From the NCBI GenBank assembly GCA_023678885.1, contig CM042996.1, positions 7,622,602 through 7,686,601 of the forward strand: a stretch of 64,000 bases of DNA, read 5' to 3'. This DNA is from Pogostemon cablin. Lineage: Eukaryota; Streptophyta; Magnoliopsida; Lamiales; Lamiaceae. The translations under genes were made by a program, and so were the position numbers. Below, one piece after another: positions 11,903 through 24,391 of the stretch. Every line of letters starts with the position of its first letter. Position 1 is the stretch's first letter. The notes beneath the pieces are model-generated. The model searched no databases and had not been told where the DNA came from. It saw only the letters and a list, made by a program, of their open reading frames with translations.

Positions 11903-14900
11903 TCATGAATTCATATACAAGGACGCTATCTGAAGCTTGATTTTATCTGCAATGTAGTTCGGAGACAGCATCCTTGTGCCATGCTGAAGGGCATTCCTTT
12001 CCATCCATATGTGATATATCGTGGTAGCAAAAGTGATGAAAATGAGTTTTCTTGCCTTTTTGTTGGTCCTCGTATCCTGGAGTATCTTCCTAAAGGCATC
12101 TGTGACTGATGCTAGCCTTCGTCTTCTCCATCCAATCCATCTTCTGACTTGATCCTAAATATATGTGGTGTAAGGGCAGTGGAAGAAGATGTGATGTAGT
12201 TTCTTGATCGAAGCAAAAACCACATCCCTTGTCTTCTCCCGTGCACCACACCTTGTCCCTAGTAGCAACCCTGTCTCTATGCACTAACCACAGTCTGAAA
12301 CTGAATTTCCTCACAATCCATTTGTGCCAAATCTGGTTATAGACAAAAGTCAAGTCCTCTGTGTGCCTACTCCTCAGATGATCATACATGCGTCTGGCTT
12401 TGAATACTCCACTGTCACAACATTTCTCCATACTATCAATCACTCCTTCAACCCCTTCCGATTCATTCTCTATGGTGTTCCTAATGGCAATGTGAACTCT
12501 CCATAAGTATGTAGAATTATTACCTGGAGAGGTCATTGTCCATGAGGAGGATGAGAGGTAGACAGTATGAATCCACTTTACCCATAAAGATGAGGCTTCC
12601 CTGTGTATATCCCATAAGGCTGAGGCTAGAAGAGCCTTATTCCATGTGGTAATGTCCTTCAGCCCTAGCCTCCCCGCATTCTTAGGTTGAAGGATGTCAT
12701 TCCAACTCACCGGGCTCACCTTCGTTCCCCACAAAAACCTACGAATAATGATTTCTACCTTCCTGACCACTACAGCTGGAATTTTAACAATGCCACACCA
12801 GAAAGATAGAATACCATATATCCCAGAAGTGATCAATTCCAAACGACCCGTGAATGACAAAAGCTTAGAAGACCAAATATGTATCATGTTGTTAATGTCA
12901 TTTAGAAGGGGTGTAAAATCCTCAACTCCAATTCTCTTACTACAAATAGGGATGCCCAAGTATTTGAAAGGAAGAATCTGAGCAATACGACGTCTGTGTA
13001 GAGTCGAGACTCCTGAGGTAATGAGGTTAGATTTCTGAGGATTCGCATTTAACCCAGAAACTTCAGAAAACTGTTTTAAAATCCTGTCTATACACCTAGC
13101 AGTAGCCACATCTCCATAACCCACAATCAAGAGATCATCCGCAAAGATCAAGTGTGAAACATTTACACGTTTACAAATTCGAGAGTGGAATCTGTATTCA
13201 TGTAGGTCTACCGCTGTAGTGATCAATCGACTAAGGTATTCCATGCAAATAACAAAGAGGAGCGAGGAAATCGGATCACCCTGACGTAGACCTCTCTTGC
13301 CTTTGAAGAAACCCTCCGGTTTGCCATTGATGAGAATGGAGTATGTAGGGGTTGTAACACACTGCTCAATCCAATGATGAAACCTAGAGGGAAAGCCTAG
13401 GCCCGTAAGCAAGTCAAAGAGATACTTCCAGCTAACAGAGTCATAAGCTTTGGATATGTCCACTTTGACTGCCATTCTTGGTGAGATATTCCCTGCTCTC
13501 CGTCCGTAACCTCTGAAGATCTCCTCTGCCAACATCACACAGTCTCTCATTTTCTTTCCTTTAATAAATCCAAATTGGGATTGATTTATTAAAGAAGGAA
13601 GGCAAAGTCTGAGTCGAGCGGCCAAGATTTTAGATATAATTTTGTAAACAGTGTTGCAGCATGATATGGGTCTACAATCTTGGACTCTCGGTTCATGATT
13701 CTTTTTGGGAACCAGTGAAACAAATGTGGAGTTCAACTGCTTGAGTAACTTGCCTTTTCGAAAGAATTCCTTCACCGCTGCCACGACATCTCCTCTGACT
13801 ACATTCCATGCACTCTGAAAGAAAGCCGAGGTGTAACCATCAGGACCAGGCGACTTATTTTTGTTGATTGACCACAATGCATCTTTGATCTCTGCCTCCT
13901 CTATCGGTGATTCCAGGTTGTTAGCATCAACAGAAGAGAGTTTTGGTCCTTTATCCAACACTGCCTGCTCCACTGAAGCAGAAGTCAAGATCTCCTCACC
14001 AAGAATTGATTGATAATAATAGAGAAAAGTATCAATTAATTCTTGATAGGAGGAAATGGAACCATTATCAGTGTGTACTGAGTAAATACCATTCCTCGCT
14101 CCGTTACTTCTGATAAGAGAGTAGAAATACTTAGTGGCTCGGTCCTGGTTCTTAATGTGCCTGTGTTTGAGAACCTGCATAAGAAAGTTAGTCTCACATT
14201 CCTCCAAATGTTTAAGTTTCTTAACCTCCTCCCTGATCTCCTGATGTAGATCATGATTATTCATGTTGGACATAAACAGGGTTTGGAGATGATGTAGCTG
14301 ATCTCTTCCTCGAGCCACTCTTTCAGAGATGTGATTGTAGTTCTGCTTGTGCAGTTCTTTCAGTGGTCTTTTTAAAATTTTCAACTTCTGGCATAGGATG
14401 AATTGTTTTGTGCCCACTACATGTACCTGCCTATGATAAAAAATAAGAGCAAGGAAATTATCATGGTTAGTCCAAAAATTACAACATCTGAAAGGCTTTA
14501 TAGAGTGAGGGTTTAGGTTTAGGAACGAAGTAATGGAGGGACAGTGATCAGAATTTGTTCCTTAGGCTAAAAAGGTGGTATGAAGCTCCCAACCCATACT
14601 ACTCCAGATTTTGCACATCATCACCCTATCTAATTTTGAATCTACTGTGCCATTACTCCAAATATAATAACATCCAGACGAACGGGTGTCCTCAACACCC
14701 ATCAAGGAACAGATTTCATGAAATTCCCTATTGCCTGGATTAGATATCGAACGCAGTTGAAGTCCCCTCCCATGATCCAAGGCAAATTGCTAGTGTGGAA
14801 TAATGAGTAGAGGTGCTGCCATAAGGACCTTCTAGCTACATATCTGTTATGAGCGTATATAATGGAGAGAGTAAACTCTCTAGCAGTAAACAAACAATGA

Positions 14901-15181
14901 ACAGTGGCAGCAATGACTTGGTCAGTAATTATGAAGTTGGTTAACGATAACCTCGCTGGATTCCAGATGACCAAGATTCTGCCTCCAATGTAAGATTCGA
15001 AGTTATGTTTAAATGTCCAACCCGGAAAGAGCCTATTGACTACTGTGTCCACTTTTGTTAAGTGCAATTTAGTTTCCATCAGGCCCATGATTGTAACATT
15101 ATGATCTTGCACAATTTTTTTGAGTGCTCTGTGTGTTGGTGTGCGCCCCAACCCACGCACGTTCCAATTGAGGAGGGTCAT
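11903..15181 (-). pseudogene. LINE ORF2: endonuclease and reverse transcriptase
   Basis: ORF2 of L1 elements nicks target DNA and reverse-transcribes the element RNA. The ATG at 15181 starts MTLLNWNVRGLGR. An APE-type endonuclease follows, with N in NWN, E in METK and D/N in GGDFN. A frameshift near 14745 moves into SNGTVDSKLDRVMM, and another near 14560-14417 leads into the RT. The RT frame is open from 14417 to 12090 (about 775 aa) and includes NKSPGPDGYTSAFF, RPISCCNTVYKIISKIL, GLRQGDPISSLLF and the catalytic FADD (13134-13145). Then comes a zf-RVT-like cysteine/histidine stretch (CGFCFDQETTSHL), shifted in frame at about 12190 and ending at the TGA at 11903-11905. Inactive, but RT decay is slight. 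Confidence 0.85.
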
Positions 15182-17430
15182 AAGGAGAGTTTAGAGGATG
15201 AAATACCTTCTTCCACTATCGATCTGCTTGTCCATTTCTCATGATTCTGCATTGTTCCTCCTTCATGTTGTTCATCATCCAAAGTGTCCAATGGTTTAGG
15301 TTTTTTGTGTTTAAAATTTCTACCATTTGACATTGATGAATCTCCACTGTACTCTGGAGTCAAAATACCTTTGGGACTGTAGCGGAGGGGCGCCATGTCT
15401 TGGGAGAAGGGTGGCGTTTCCTGAACTTGTTCGAATTCAGCAAGGAAGGTAGAGGGAGGTGGGATATTATCTGGGTTGGAGGTTGGGTCAGTATTGATAA
15501 TCTGGGATGAAGGGCCAGGATTGTGTTTGGGCTGATATATGGTTTTGGGCTGAGTGGTTTTTGGGTAAGTTAAAAGAGGCATTTGGGATGAGAGGAGAAA
15601 AGCGGTTGGGCCTGTACGTAGTGGGCTTATGATTACTATTGGGCTCAGGGTTGGAGGGGCCCAGTTTAGGGATAGGGATAGGTTTGGGCTTATTTGCACG
15701 ATTTCGATTTCTTTTCCTTCTTCCAGGTTGGAACGGCTGATCTCTTCCAGGCAGCTGTTCTGGTGCTTGAGGATCGCTTGTACTCCGACATTCATACGCA
15801 TGATGGCCAAGAGTATTACACGATGAGCAAAATTTGAGGTTAAACTCGTATTGAATTTGTTGCTTGAATCCCCCAAATCGGGTCTTCACCCAAATTTCAT
15901 CCGGAAGATTCACAGCAGCATCAACATGAACTAGGATGCGTGCGAAAGATATTTTCTCTCTATTGGTGGTGTAGTAATCCATCATAATCGGTTCTCCTAT
16001 TGCTGATGCGATGATGCTCAACCGATCTGATGCCCAATACTTGAGAGGGAGAGATGGCAGACGAATCCATACTGGAACAATGGAGAGTCCCGCTGCATCG
16101 AATTGGAAATCGTCGGGCATCCTTCTCAACATGAGATAAACAAAGTTTCCATCATATAGTCCATTTTGCAGTACTTTTTGAACGTCCTCCTCATTGGACA
16201 ACTTGAATATTAGCCATCCACTATCATGAATGAACACACGGACATCCACTGCCCATTATTTAGTGATAGTTTTGACGGCTTGGAACCCGGGGTATCTCCC
16301 TGCGAAGCATCCAATCAGGGTATGTTTCCATTCATCATCTTCTAATAAATCGTCAGGGATTTCTGCCACTCCCTGTTCCTGCGGCAGGACAAATTTGAGA
16401 AAATGTTTGGGGTTCGGTCGACGATTGAATTGGCTATGTTGGTGATCAGAAGTGGGAGAAGGGGGCAGTTGGGATGGATGAGGCGGAGTGAAGTTGGGGT
16501 TGTGAGAGGAGGAAAGATTAGAGAGAGGGGCTGTATCGGAGTGAAGGAGCAGAAGAGGGAGGGATGGACGGGGGGCTGTAAAATGTACTTGAAGAGGGGG
16601 AGCGGGATCAGAAGGATGGAGGGGGGAGTGTGGGTATCCAGGGCGGATTCCGGTGGGATTAAAGCGGCTAGTGGTGGGGCAGAGGGTGGAGGGAGAGAGG
16701 AAGGGTGTAGAGGATTAGGCATAGGGGTAGGGAGGGGACGGGTGGGGGAGGCTGATGAGATGTTGAGTGTATAGGAGGGGGAGATTGCATGGAGCCCAAT
16801 AACTTTTTTTTTAAAAGTGGGTGATGTGGCAGGCAAGAGAGAAGGTTCAGAGGAGTAGGTGATATGGAAAGGGAAGGATGTTGACTTAGTATGTGGGGGG
16901 TGCTGCAAGCTTCCAAGAGAGGTACAATCAGGGACAGTTGGAGGAGTGAAAGGAGCAATATTCACTTTTTGCTTTTGAGATTTTGAATTATTGGTACCAG
17001 TTACAGCTTCCAAGGCAGAAAGGATGAGGGAATTGATACTGGCCGAGCTGCTTCCGGCCTGATTTCTTCCAGTGTCTTTACCAGCCGGATCCGAAATCTG
17101 AAGATTAGACGGGGTTTGAGCAGAGTGCTCAACCAGGTGATTCTGAATATTTGTAACTTCGTCTTTTCTTTCCCTTTCCTCAACGGCCATGGCCGGAGAA
17201 AAATCCAAGATGGAAGGATGAGTGTTGAGAGAACAGACCTTAGCAGGAGGGAGGCAGTTTGCTAATTCTGAGTAGTTGTTGAAATCTTCTCGTAATTTCA
17301 TAAGCAGATTACCATTTTTCATACCATAATTCTTCCTTCCATAAACTGGAGAAGCTGGGGCCGAAGAAGAATATGGTTGCAACTTCTGTCGCCGGAGCTT
17401 CAACACGCCAGATCTCGTATTCACCGGCAT
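15178..17430 (-). pseudogene. LINE ORF1: DUF4283 and CCHC zinc knuckle
   Basis: ORF1 proteins of plant L1 elements bind the element RNA. The ATG at 17430 starts MPVNTRSGVLKLRRQK, followed by a low-complexity Ser/Pro-rich region. The frame slips at a T9 run (16804-16812). A DUF4283-like domain lies at about 16330-15890 (DVRVFIHDSGWLIFKLSNEE, then VPVWIRLPSLPLKYW), with an in-frame stop near 16258. It is followed by a CCHC knuckle, CSSCNTLGHHAYEC (about 15835-15794). A Pro-rich tail changes frame near 15490 and ends at the TGA sharing bases with ORF2's start: ORF1's TTATGA contains the ORF2 ATG, a four-base ATGA overlap at 15178-15181. Confidence 0.75.
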
Positions 17431-17736
17431 CAGGGGGACGGCGCAACTCGATGATGACTACACTCTGGTAGCCAGTTCACTGGCCATCATCGAGTTCACC
17501 AGCAGGAAAAAGAGATGAAACTAGAGAGAAGTCAAAGCAAAAATTCTAGAGAGAGAGGGGGTTGGGGGTTTTTTGGGGTTTAGGGATTAGGGTTTTTAAA
17601 TTTTATTATTTAATGCTCAAAACATATTTGACTATAAAAAATGAAGTATGATTCAAAAATTACTATTCTAAGCAATTTAATGTTATTTTTTTATTCAATA
17701 GAAATGTAAAACACCAAGTCCACAAGAAAAAAAAAA

Positions 17737-18165
17737 TCAGACTTTGCGGAATACCTCTCTGAACACGTAATTCTTGCAAACTCTTGCATCCTCACCCTCA
17801 ATTTTTTCCAAGAGAACCTTAAGTCCCGATTTGCTTGTTAACCTCAATATAGCCACGTACAACTGACCATGGCTGAATAATTTTCTCTTAAAATATAACC
17901 AAACATTTGCCAATGATGTTCCTAACTCTTGTTAATTGTTATTGCATTAGAAACAATGAGGGAGAACTGTCTTTGTTGGAATTTGAAAGGTATCCGCGGA
18001 TATTAGCATAAGCCTTGATATCAATATAATATCACCAGCATTATTGCCCGTTAAATCTCTTGCCTTAATAACATGTTGTCCCAAATTTGTTATCAACATC
18101 CTTGTTTAATTGCACAGACCTCTGGAGTGGTCAATATTGCGAAGTAGCATCACTTGTGCGTTAAA
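17737..18165 (-). pseudogene. Helitron PIF1-like helicase C-terminus
   Basis: Frames on the minus strand contain VMLLRNIDHSRGLCN, TNLGQHVIKARDLTG, LFSHGQLYVAILRLTSKSGL and ARVCKNYVFREVFRKV, followed by TGA at 17737-17739. These match the last part of plant Helitron RepHel proteins: the GLCN segment, the helicase motif around SHGQLYVA, and the NVVYKEVF-like tail. The protein would unwind DNA in rolling-circle transposition. About 140 residues remain, with at least two frameshifts and several stops. Everything upstream, including Rep, is missing where the copia fragment begins. Confidence 0.75.
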
Positions 18166-18167
18166 CT

Positions 18168-20587
18168 ACTTTATAAATTCTTCTTAAGGCAGCAAGCGTG
18201 ATCTGGATACAAAGGGTTAATAAATCCAGGTGGTTGCTCCATGAAAATTGGCTTAGATAGATAGCAGTAAAGACAAACATTTTTTACATCAAGTTGATGT
18301 AGTAGCAAAAAACGCATAAAACCAAGAGATAATATAATGCGAATCGTGGAAGCTTTTATGATAAGGCTGAAAGTATGAGTGAAGTCAAACCCAGGAAGTT
18401 GGCTGAAACCTTGAGCAACTAGACATGATTTGTATCTATCAACAGAACCATCTGCCAAGTATTTTGTTCGGTAAACCCATTTTGAGCCAACCACATTCGA
18501 ATAAGAGGGTCTAGGTACTAGTCCCAAGTGTTGTTAGCTCGCAAGGCGGCCATTTCTTTATTCATCGTTTTGACCCAATGAGGGCTTTTAAGAGCAAATT
18601 GGATTCCCCAAGGCTCAGAGATGGCAGTGAGAGCCGAATAAAGATTATTAGAATCAACAAGTGTGATATCCATATGATAACGAGCTTTAATATACCTGAT
18701 AAATGCCTCCACCTAGAAATGAATGGGAACAGATGAATGAAAAAGCAGTGCAAGTCCCATCTCAGTTATGTGTATGTGTTTACGCTCAACTCTGCCGTTT
18801 TGAGCAGGGTTAAAGGGACATGACGTACGATGGTGAATGCCAAATTTTCCGAAATGAGATTGTAGTTGATGATTTATGAACTCCGCCCCTTCATCACATT
18901 AAAACCTTTTAATTTTACAAGAAAACTGATTTTCAACAAATGAATAAAAATGCATAAACTGATTTTCAGACTTTGCACGTAATGGATAGAACTAAGAGAA
19001 TCTTGAATAATCATCCACAAACACAACATAGTATCAAAAACCAGATATAGAATTAATGGGTGCAGGACCTCAAAAATCATAATGAATCAATTCCAAAAGC
19101 TCAGAAGCCCAAATATCATTAGTAACAAAAGGTAATCTGGCACTTTTAGCTAACTGACAAGAATTGCATAATTTAGGTGTAGGCTATAATGAAGTAACAG
19201 AAACCAGTCCAAGTTTATTTAATAAGCTAAAAATAGAATTTGCCACATGGCCGAGACAAGAATGCCACAGCTCAAAAGAAGCATGCAACTTTTATTCTGA
19301 AGTATCGTAAAAAAAAGCTCTAGCTTGTGAATCCAACAAATAAAGTCCACGATCATGGGTTCTTGTTGCTAGAAGTTGGCCTGTATCCTGATTCTGAATG
19401 TAAAACTGTGAATTAGTGAAAAGCACTTGAACTGGACAATCTCGAGTTAGCTTGCTAACAGACAACAAATCTTTATTAATTCCAAGTACGACAAGAACAT
19501 TATGTAATTTAAGATCATGCGAATATTTAATAAGCCAGTATGAAAAATGGAAAGGCTCACACCATTACCAACAGTCACGCGGTCACTGCCAGAATAGAAG
19601 GAGGTGGTGTCAAGTTGAGATACATTCGAGGTCATACGAGCCGAAGCCTAGTGTCCAAATACCAATGAAGGATTTTGAAAGATAAAACAACCTGTTGAGA
19701 AGGCTTCGGCGAGATTTGCTGTACCAAATGAACTACACGAGTGATCATAGGACCGATCAAAATGCTTTGGACAATCAAAAACATCATGGTCGGTTCCTCT
19801 ACAAAAGTGACACCAGGGTGTGATGTTCCGATGACCCCGGTCAACACCATTGTTTCTACAATGACCCAGATCGTTAGACCCACTACCACGGTGTACTCGT
19901 CCTCGATTAACATCAGTGAAAGAAGCAGGCTGCAATGAAGAATCATCTATGGACTTTTGAAAAAGTTAATGGTTTTGTGAAATCTGGAAGGGGATCCTGA
20001 GCAAGTTGAGCCGCTGTGAAGTTGGAGAAGGTCGAGCCGAGGTCCTAGAGAAACAAATGGGACTTGTCAGACTCGTCAATTGGTCACCCAAAAGTAGCGA
20101 GTTGATCATACAGGTATTTGTGGTGGCGACCGTATTCAGCCACTGTGAGACTACCATGCTTTGTAGACAAAAAGTCTTCTTTATGATTGATTTCACGAGC
20201 CTTAGAGTTGTGACCGTATGCATGAGAGAGCGCCTGACATACGTCCCTAGAAGTTTTACATCTGATCACATTAGCCATCGATTCTTCAGTAAGTGTCAAG
20301 ACGAGAAACAACTTCAAGAGTTGATCACGGGAGTGCCATTATGTGTATTCAGTATTGGTTTCTCTTCTGTCGGCGACAGTGGTTAATTCGGCAGTAGATA
20401 GAGAAGAAGATCCATCAACGAGAGGCATGAATTTTTTATTGACGAGAATGGGCTTTATTTGAACATGCCATAGCAAATAATTGGCAGATGTTAATTTAAT
20501 ATTCACCATGTGAATCATTGTAAAGAGAGGAAGGGTGGGGGTTCCATGTTCTGCCATGGAAGATGAAGAGAGGCAACGACTGTGCAC
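18168..20587 (-). pseudogene. copia gag-pol relic (gag, integrase, partial RT)
   Basis: In minus-strand order: copia gag from 20587 with LTSANYLLWHVQIKPIL; VAEYGRHHKYLYDQLATFG near 20090; a CCHC knuckle CHFCRGTDHDVFDC (about 19815); a gag-pre-integrase zinc region with LWHSCLGHVANSIF (about 19260). The integrase keeps the D of CDEGAEF (about 18885) and the E of NGRVERKH (about 18790). RVT_2-type RT sequence follows, with GSKWVYRTKYLADGSVDRYK (about 18490-18430) and GFSQLPGFDFTHTFS. At least ten stops and several frameshifts occur, and sequence is missing between integrase and RT. This was one polyprotein; it is now dead. Confidence 0.75.
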
Positions 20588-20636
20588 TGGCGGCTAGGAA
20601 GAGGTTAAGGGTTTCCCACCAATTAAGCTGATAACA

Positions 20637-20781
20637 TGTAAGGATGGAATGATTCTCGTTAATTATTCAACGTTGGTACAACAATATAATATATTTACAA
20701 GAGTAGCATAATCTATGAAAACTAAATAACAAAAATATATAAAGATAGAATAATATAAATCACTATTAATAGTAAGGTACA
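20637..20781 (-). repeat. copia 5' LTR (about 145 bp, outer edge uncertain)
   Basis: On the minus strand the LTR ends CATCCTTACA and is followed at once by TGTTATCAGC, a degraded form of the usual TGGTATCAGAGC primer site. The outer start is taken as TGTACCTTAC at 20781, but a TG start further in, near 20730, is also possible. It contains a TATA-like stretch near 20690. Confidence 0.5.
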
Positions 20782-21938
20782 TTTTTTTATTTATAATTTT
20801 TTCTACAATATTATTTCCTTATTTTTTAAAAATATATAATTAATGTGTTAAGAATTCTTACATAATTTTAAAATATTTTAAATATATTATTGACTATTTA
20901 AATAAAATTTAAATTTTAAACATATGCACTTTATTTTTAAATTTTTTATGATATTTTAATTAGATTTTAAGATTTCTTTATTTTAAAATAATATTTTAAA
21001 ATTTTAAAATATTTTTAAGGAATACTGTGAGATGGATTATAAGATGAGTCAATTCAATATATTATTAATTAATTTAACAATATTTTATAATGTATTTATG
21101 GTTAGTCAATTCATTAATTTTAAGAATTTTATAATTGTGTGGAATCATCCAAACAAATTTTCTCTATTCTACATTGAACAATGCGATTAGATTTATTAGA
21201 AATCTCTTTCTCTTTGGTGTTCTATTGGATCACGTAAATCGTCTTCTTCGTTCTCATTGTCATAAATATATTTAAAAAATACTGACATATTTTAACATAA
21301 AATAAACAAACTTTTTCTATAATATTGTAATACTATATAAATGTTTACTTTACACTATTGAACAACATACTCTAACGCGTAACCAACATACTTTATATTA
21401 CTTGATTAAGTATTATTTTAAAAGTATATATAGTATATTCCAAAGTATGTTTGTTTCATATCTAAAGACATCTATACAACAATTTTTTTCTGCTGACCTG
21501 GAGTGTCTCCCCATTCTACTTGGTAATATGCAGTAAAAGAGTGTTTGAAGCACCTTCTATAATACAATTTCTTTTTTTCCTCATTACCTTTACTAAAAAT
21601 ATTTTTATAATGGATATGTTTTATATGTTTCCTTCCGTTTTTTTCTTTCTTTCTTCCAATTTTCTATAATTAAAATTTTCTTTTTTAATTATTTATTATT
21701 GAATTTAAATACTAATTAATTATTACATGCTGATTTCAATTCGTTAAAGTTAATTTTCATAAAATATTTAGGGAAATATGATCTCCTTTAGTAATCTCAA
21801 TTAATTAGTATTTATTGCCATGTGTCTATATAAACACATGATCACACAAATATTTCTATTGCAGTTAAATTATTTTTGTTTATTTTATATGTTGTTTTTA
21901 TTAATTTCTTTTTTCATGTTTCTTATATGCACATATTG

Positions 21939-21989
<51 letters not shown>

Positions 21990-22299
21990 TTATATTGTAA
22001 GTTTATTTCAGTAGTGAAGAAGAGAAGGACGTTAGCCCTTGCAGTCTGTGTGGCTAAAATATAGGATCACAGGAATGCAGTTTTGTGACAATGCTATAAG
22101 TGCCAAAACGCAGTTAGCTGAGCACATTATTTTAGAAGTTTGTAGATTGGAATTGATATTTTAATTTCTATGCGTGATTGCCCATGTGTTAGGGTGTTTC
22201 TTTATTTTTTTGAATTGTACTCTTTTGAACTGAAATTTGAATAACATTTATAGTTTTCAGAAGTTTAGTTCAGTAGTTTCATACATATGTTCTCTCTAC

Positions 22300-22382
<83 letters not shown>

Positions 22383-22715
22383 GATTTATATATTATGCAC
22401 ATTTAAGGTAATGTAATTAGTATTTTATATATGTTCATATCATTTAAATATTTCAAACCCTATTATACTATTAAAAATTTTCTTGGTTATATATGGATCC
22501 TCTCATCTAATTATATTTTATTTAATCCTTTTTTTTAGATGCAATTCTAGGTCACACATCACATGAATATTTATTACATTTTTTTTAAAGTTTCACTCTC
22601 ATATTTACTTTTGAATATTCATTTTTTTCTCATATTACTCGCATATATATAATTTTTTTTTAAATACAGATTGTGAAGTTTTCAATTTGCATATCATTAT
22701 AATAAAAATGATAAC

Positions 22716-22750
<35 letters not shown>

Positions 22751-22953
22751 AGTTTAAATATATGTTCTTATTTCTATAAAATTCTTTGCATGTGCATACT
22801 TTTATGCATTGTATGTGTTGGTGTAAAATATTTGTAGACAACATTAATTTGTTAGATATTTTAGGAGTATAATTTAATTGGAAGCAAATTTAAGCAATAT
22901 TTGTTGGATTAAATAATAATAATAATATTAATTAATTAATTAATTAATTAATA

Positions 22954-22988
<35 letters not shown>

Positions 22989-24391
22989 TTACGTAATTGC
23001 TCTCATGATTAACAAATTAGCTTTATAAGTAAATTTGGAATCATTTATATTAAGTTTAATTATGGGTCAAACATATTCATGACTAATACAACTTTAATAC
23101 AAATACAACTTTAAATATTTCTTATTTCATCAAATTTTTAGTTATTCTAGGATTAAATCTTGACCATTTCATATTCTTTATACTAAATTTATATTATAGA
23201 ATAATTCATCATCTCTAATCTTCTACTTACAACTTTAGATTTTATGATTATTTTATATAGATATTTTTTCCCTTCAAAATAACAAAATTCTACCTTAAAA
23301 TTTTGAGTACATAATAAATTGGATTTAAACGATACTTATTAATAAATTTACATTTTTAATATTAATTCATAATTTTAAAATAATTTATGGAAGTGTAAAA
23401 AACTCAAGGATTAATTATGAAAATATAATTTTATTGATGTAATAAATTTTAAGAGAGTATTGATATAATAAGTTTTTTTTTTTATGTAATATATAAGTGT
23501 AGATTAACTATTTTGACCCGTCCTTTCTTTTCCCTCCTTTCCTTTATTGTAAGTGTTTTTGCAATGTAACTTTTATTTTTCTTCCTTTCCTTTATTAAAA
23601 GTGTTTTTTAACATATTGTATGTCATATATTTTGAAATTTCATTTTTTCCATTCCTTTCGTTTCTCAGGTTCCCTTATGTTATTGTTGTATTTTTTTTAA
23701 ATTTTTTATAATAAACTTTTCTTGTTTTACCTTTTATTTATTATTAAATTTAAATACTAATAAATTATGCTAATTTAACTCAAGTTTAAATATTTTTAGT
23801 TACTTTAATTTAATTATAATTTGATTTTTTTTATTTTCAATTACTAGCCTTTCCTTATTTATTCACTTTCAATTTTTTTTATTTTTAAGTACTTATTAAT
23901 GAAATTTAAATATTAATCTATCAATCTATGCTAATTTTCATCCGTTTAATTTTAAGAAATTATTTATAGAATTATAATCTCCTCTATTACTCTAATAAAT
24001 TAATATTTATTTATGTATATGTATAAACTTATTTTTTTATTTATTGCATTCCCATCATAAACAATATTTATTATTTATTTTATTTTTTATTTACTGATAA
24101 TATTTTGTTTCTTTCTTCTTTTCCTCTATTTTTTTATTTTTCTCTTCATTTCTCTTTTTCCTATTTATTTGAACAGATATATATCTTTAAAATATAGAGT
24201 TTTTATTTTTTTTAAAGTTGATAAAGCATACTTGAAAGCCCTTGTTGATGACATGAAACTTAATGAATTTCATGATTTAATTTTTTTTAAGTTTCCTTAT
24301 TCATGAAAGATATTTTCTTCAATATGGTCTATCAATTCAATTAAAAAATGCTAATTTCAAGAGGGTTGAATTTAATACTATTTTATTGTAA
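20782..24391. other. AT-rich filler with simple repeats, no gene seen
   Basis: No supported coding frame. Simple repeats: (TA)n at 21941-21987; (TA)n at 22303-22373 followed by GTGTGTG; an AAT/ATT palindromic trinucleotide tract at 22711-22750; and AAT tracts around TTAA repeats at 22913-22985. The 62-aa frame at 21876 and similar ones are made of these repeats. The 5' part of Helitron 1 could once have lain here, but I see no helicase or Rep sequence. Confidence 0.6.

Larger units (their letters stand above)
11766..17595 (-). mobile_element. L1-type LINE, nearly full length (5.8 kb)
   Basis: Two ORFs in L1 order on the minus strand (ORF1 17430-15178, ORF2 15181-11903). A 5' leader contains AAACCCTAATCCC and TC-rich runs. 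The 3' end is a short A tract, seen as T7 at 11767-11773. TTAAATTTTA flanks it exactly on both sides (11756-11765 and 17596-17605), a plausible 10-bp target duplication, though AT-rich. It sits in the 3' region of Helitron 1. A 5' end that still precedes ORF1 suggests no 5' truncation. Confidence 0.85.
11377..18165 (-). mobile_element. Helitron 1, 3' part, interrupted by a LINE
   Basis: The minus-strand 3' end shows the plant Helitron signature: CCC...CACGGGTTAAATTG followed by CTAG (11377-11380) and a host T. Upstream on the same strand, across an inserted LINE (11766-17595), lies the C-terminus of a PIF1-like Helitron helicase (18160-17737). The distance from helicase stop to terminus, minus the LINE, is about 0.5 kb, reasonable for a Helitron 3' region. 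The 5' portion (Rep domain and most of the helicase) is absent: a copia fragment abuts at about 18168. The terminal hairpin is degenerate, so the element is old. Confidence 0.7.
18168..20781 (-). mobile_element. Ty1/copia retrotransposon, 3'-truncated
   Basis: On the minus strand: a short 5' LTR, a degraded tRNA-Met-type primer site, gag, integrase and the first part of the copia reverse transcriptase. The match stops abruptly after LKKNL at about 18170, before the RT catalytic motif, where the Helitron helicase fragment starts. The 3' half and 3' LTR are gone. Short LTR and gag style suggest the Ale/Retrofit group, a weak assignment. Confidence 0.75.

Noticed and set aside
15178..15876. 232-aa minus-strand ORF as a separate gene
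   Set aside because: Its first half overlaps the better DUF4283/CCHC frame. Only its second half is likely, as the shifted C-terminus of LINE ORF1.
16403..16774. 123-aa plus-strand Gly/Arg-rich ORF
   Set aside because: It is the antisense shadow of the Pro-rich LINE ORF1 region.
17560..17600. Telomere-like AAACCCTAA/CCCTAAACCCC sequence
   Set aside because: It is a single irregular stretch at the 5' leader of the LINE, not a tandem telomere array.
20006..20386. 126-aa plus-strand ORF
   Set aside because: It is antisense to the copia gag relic, which has clear family motifs on the minus strand.
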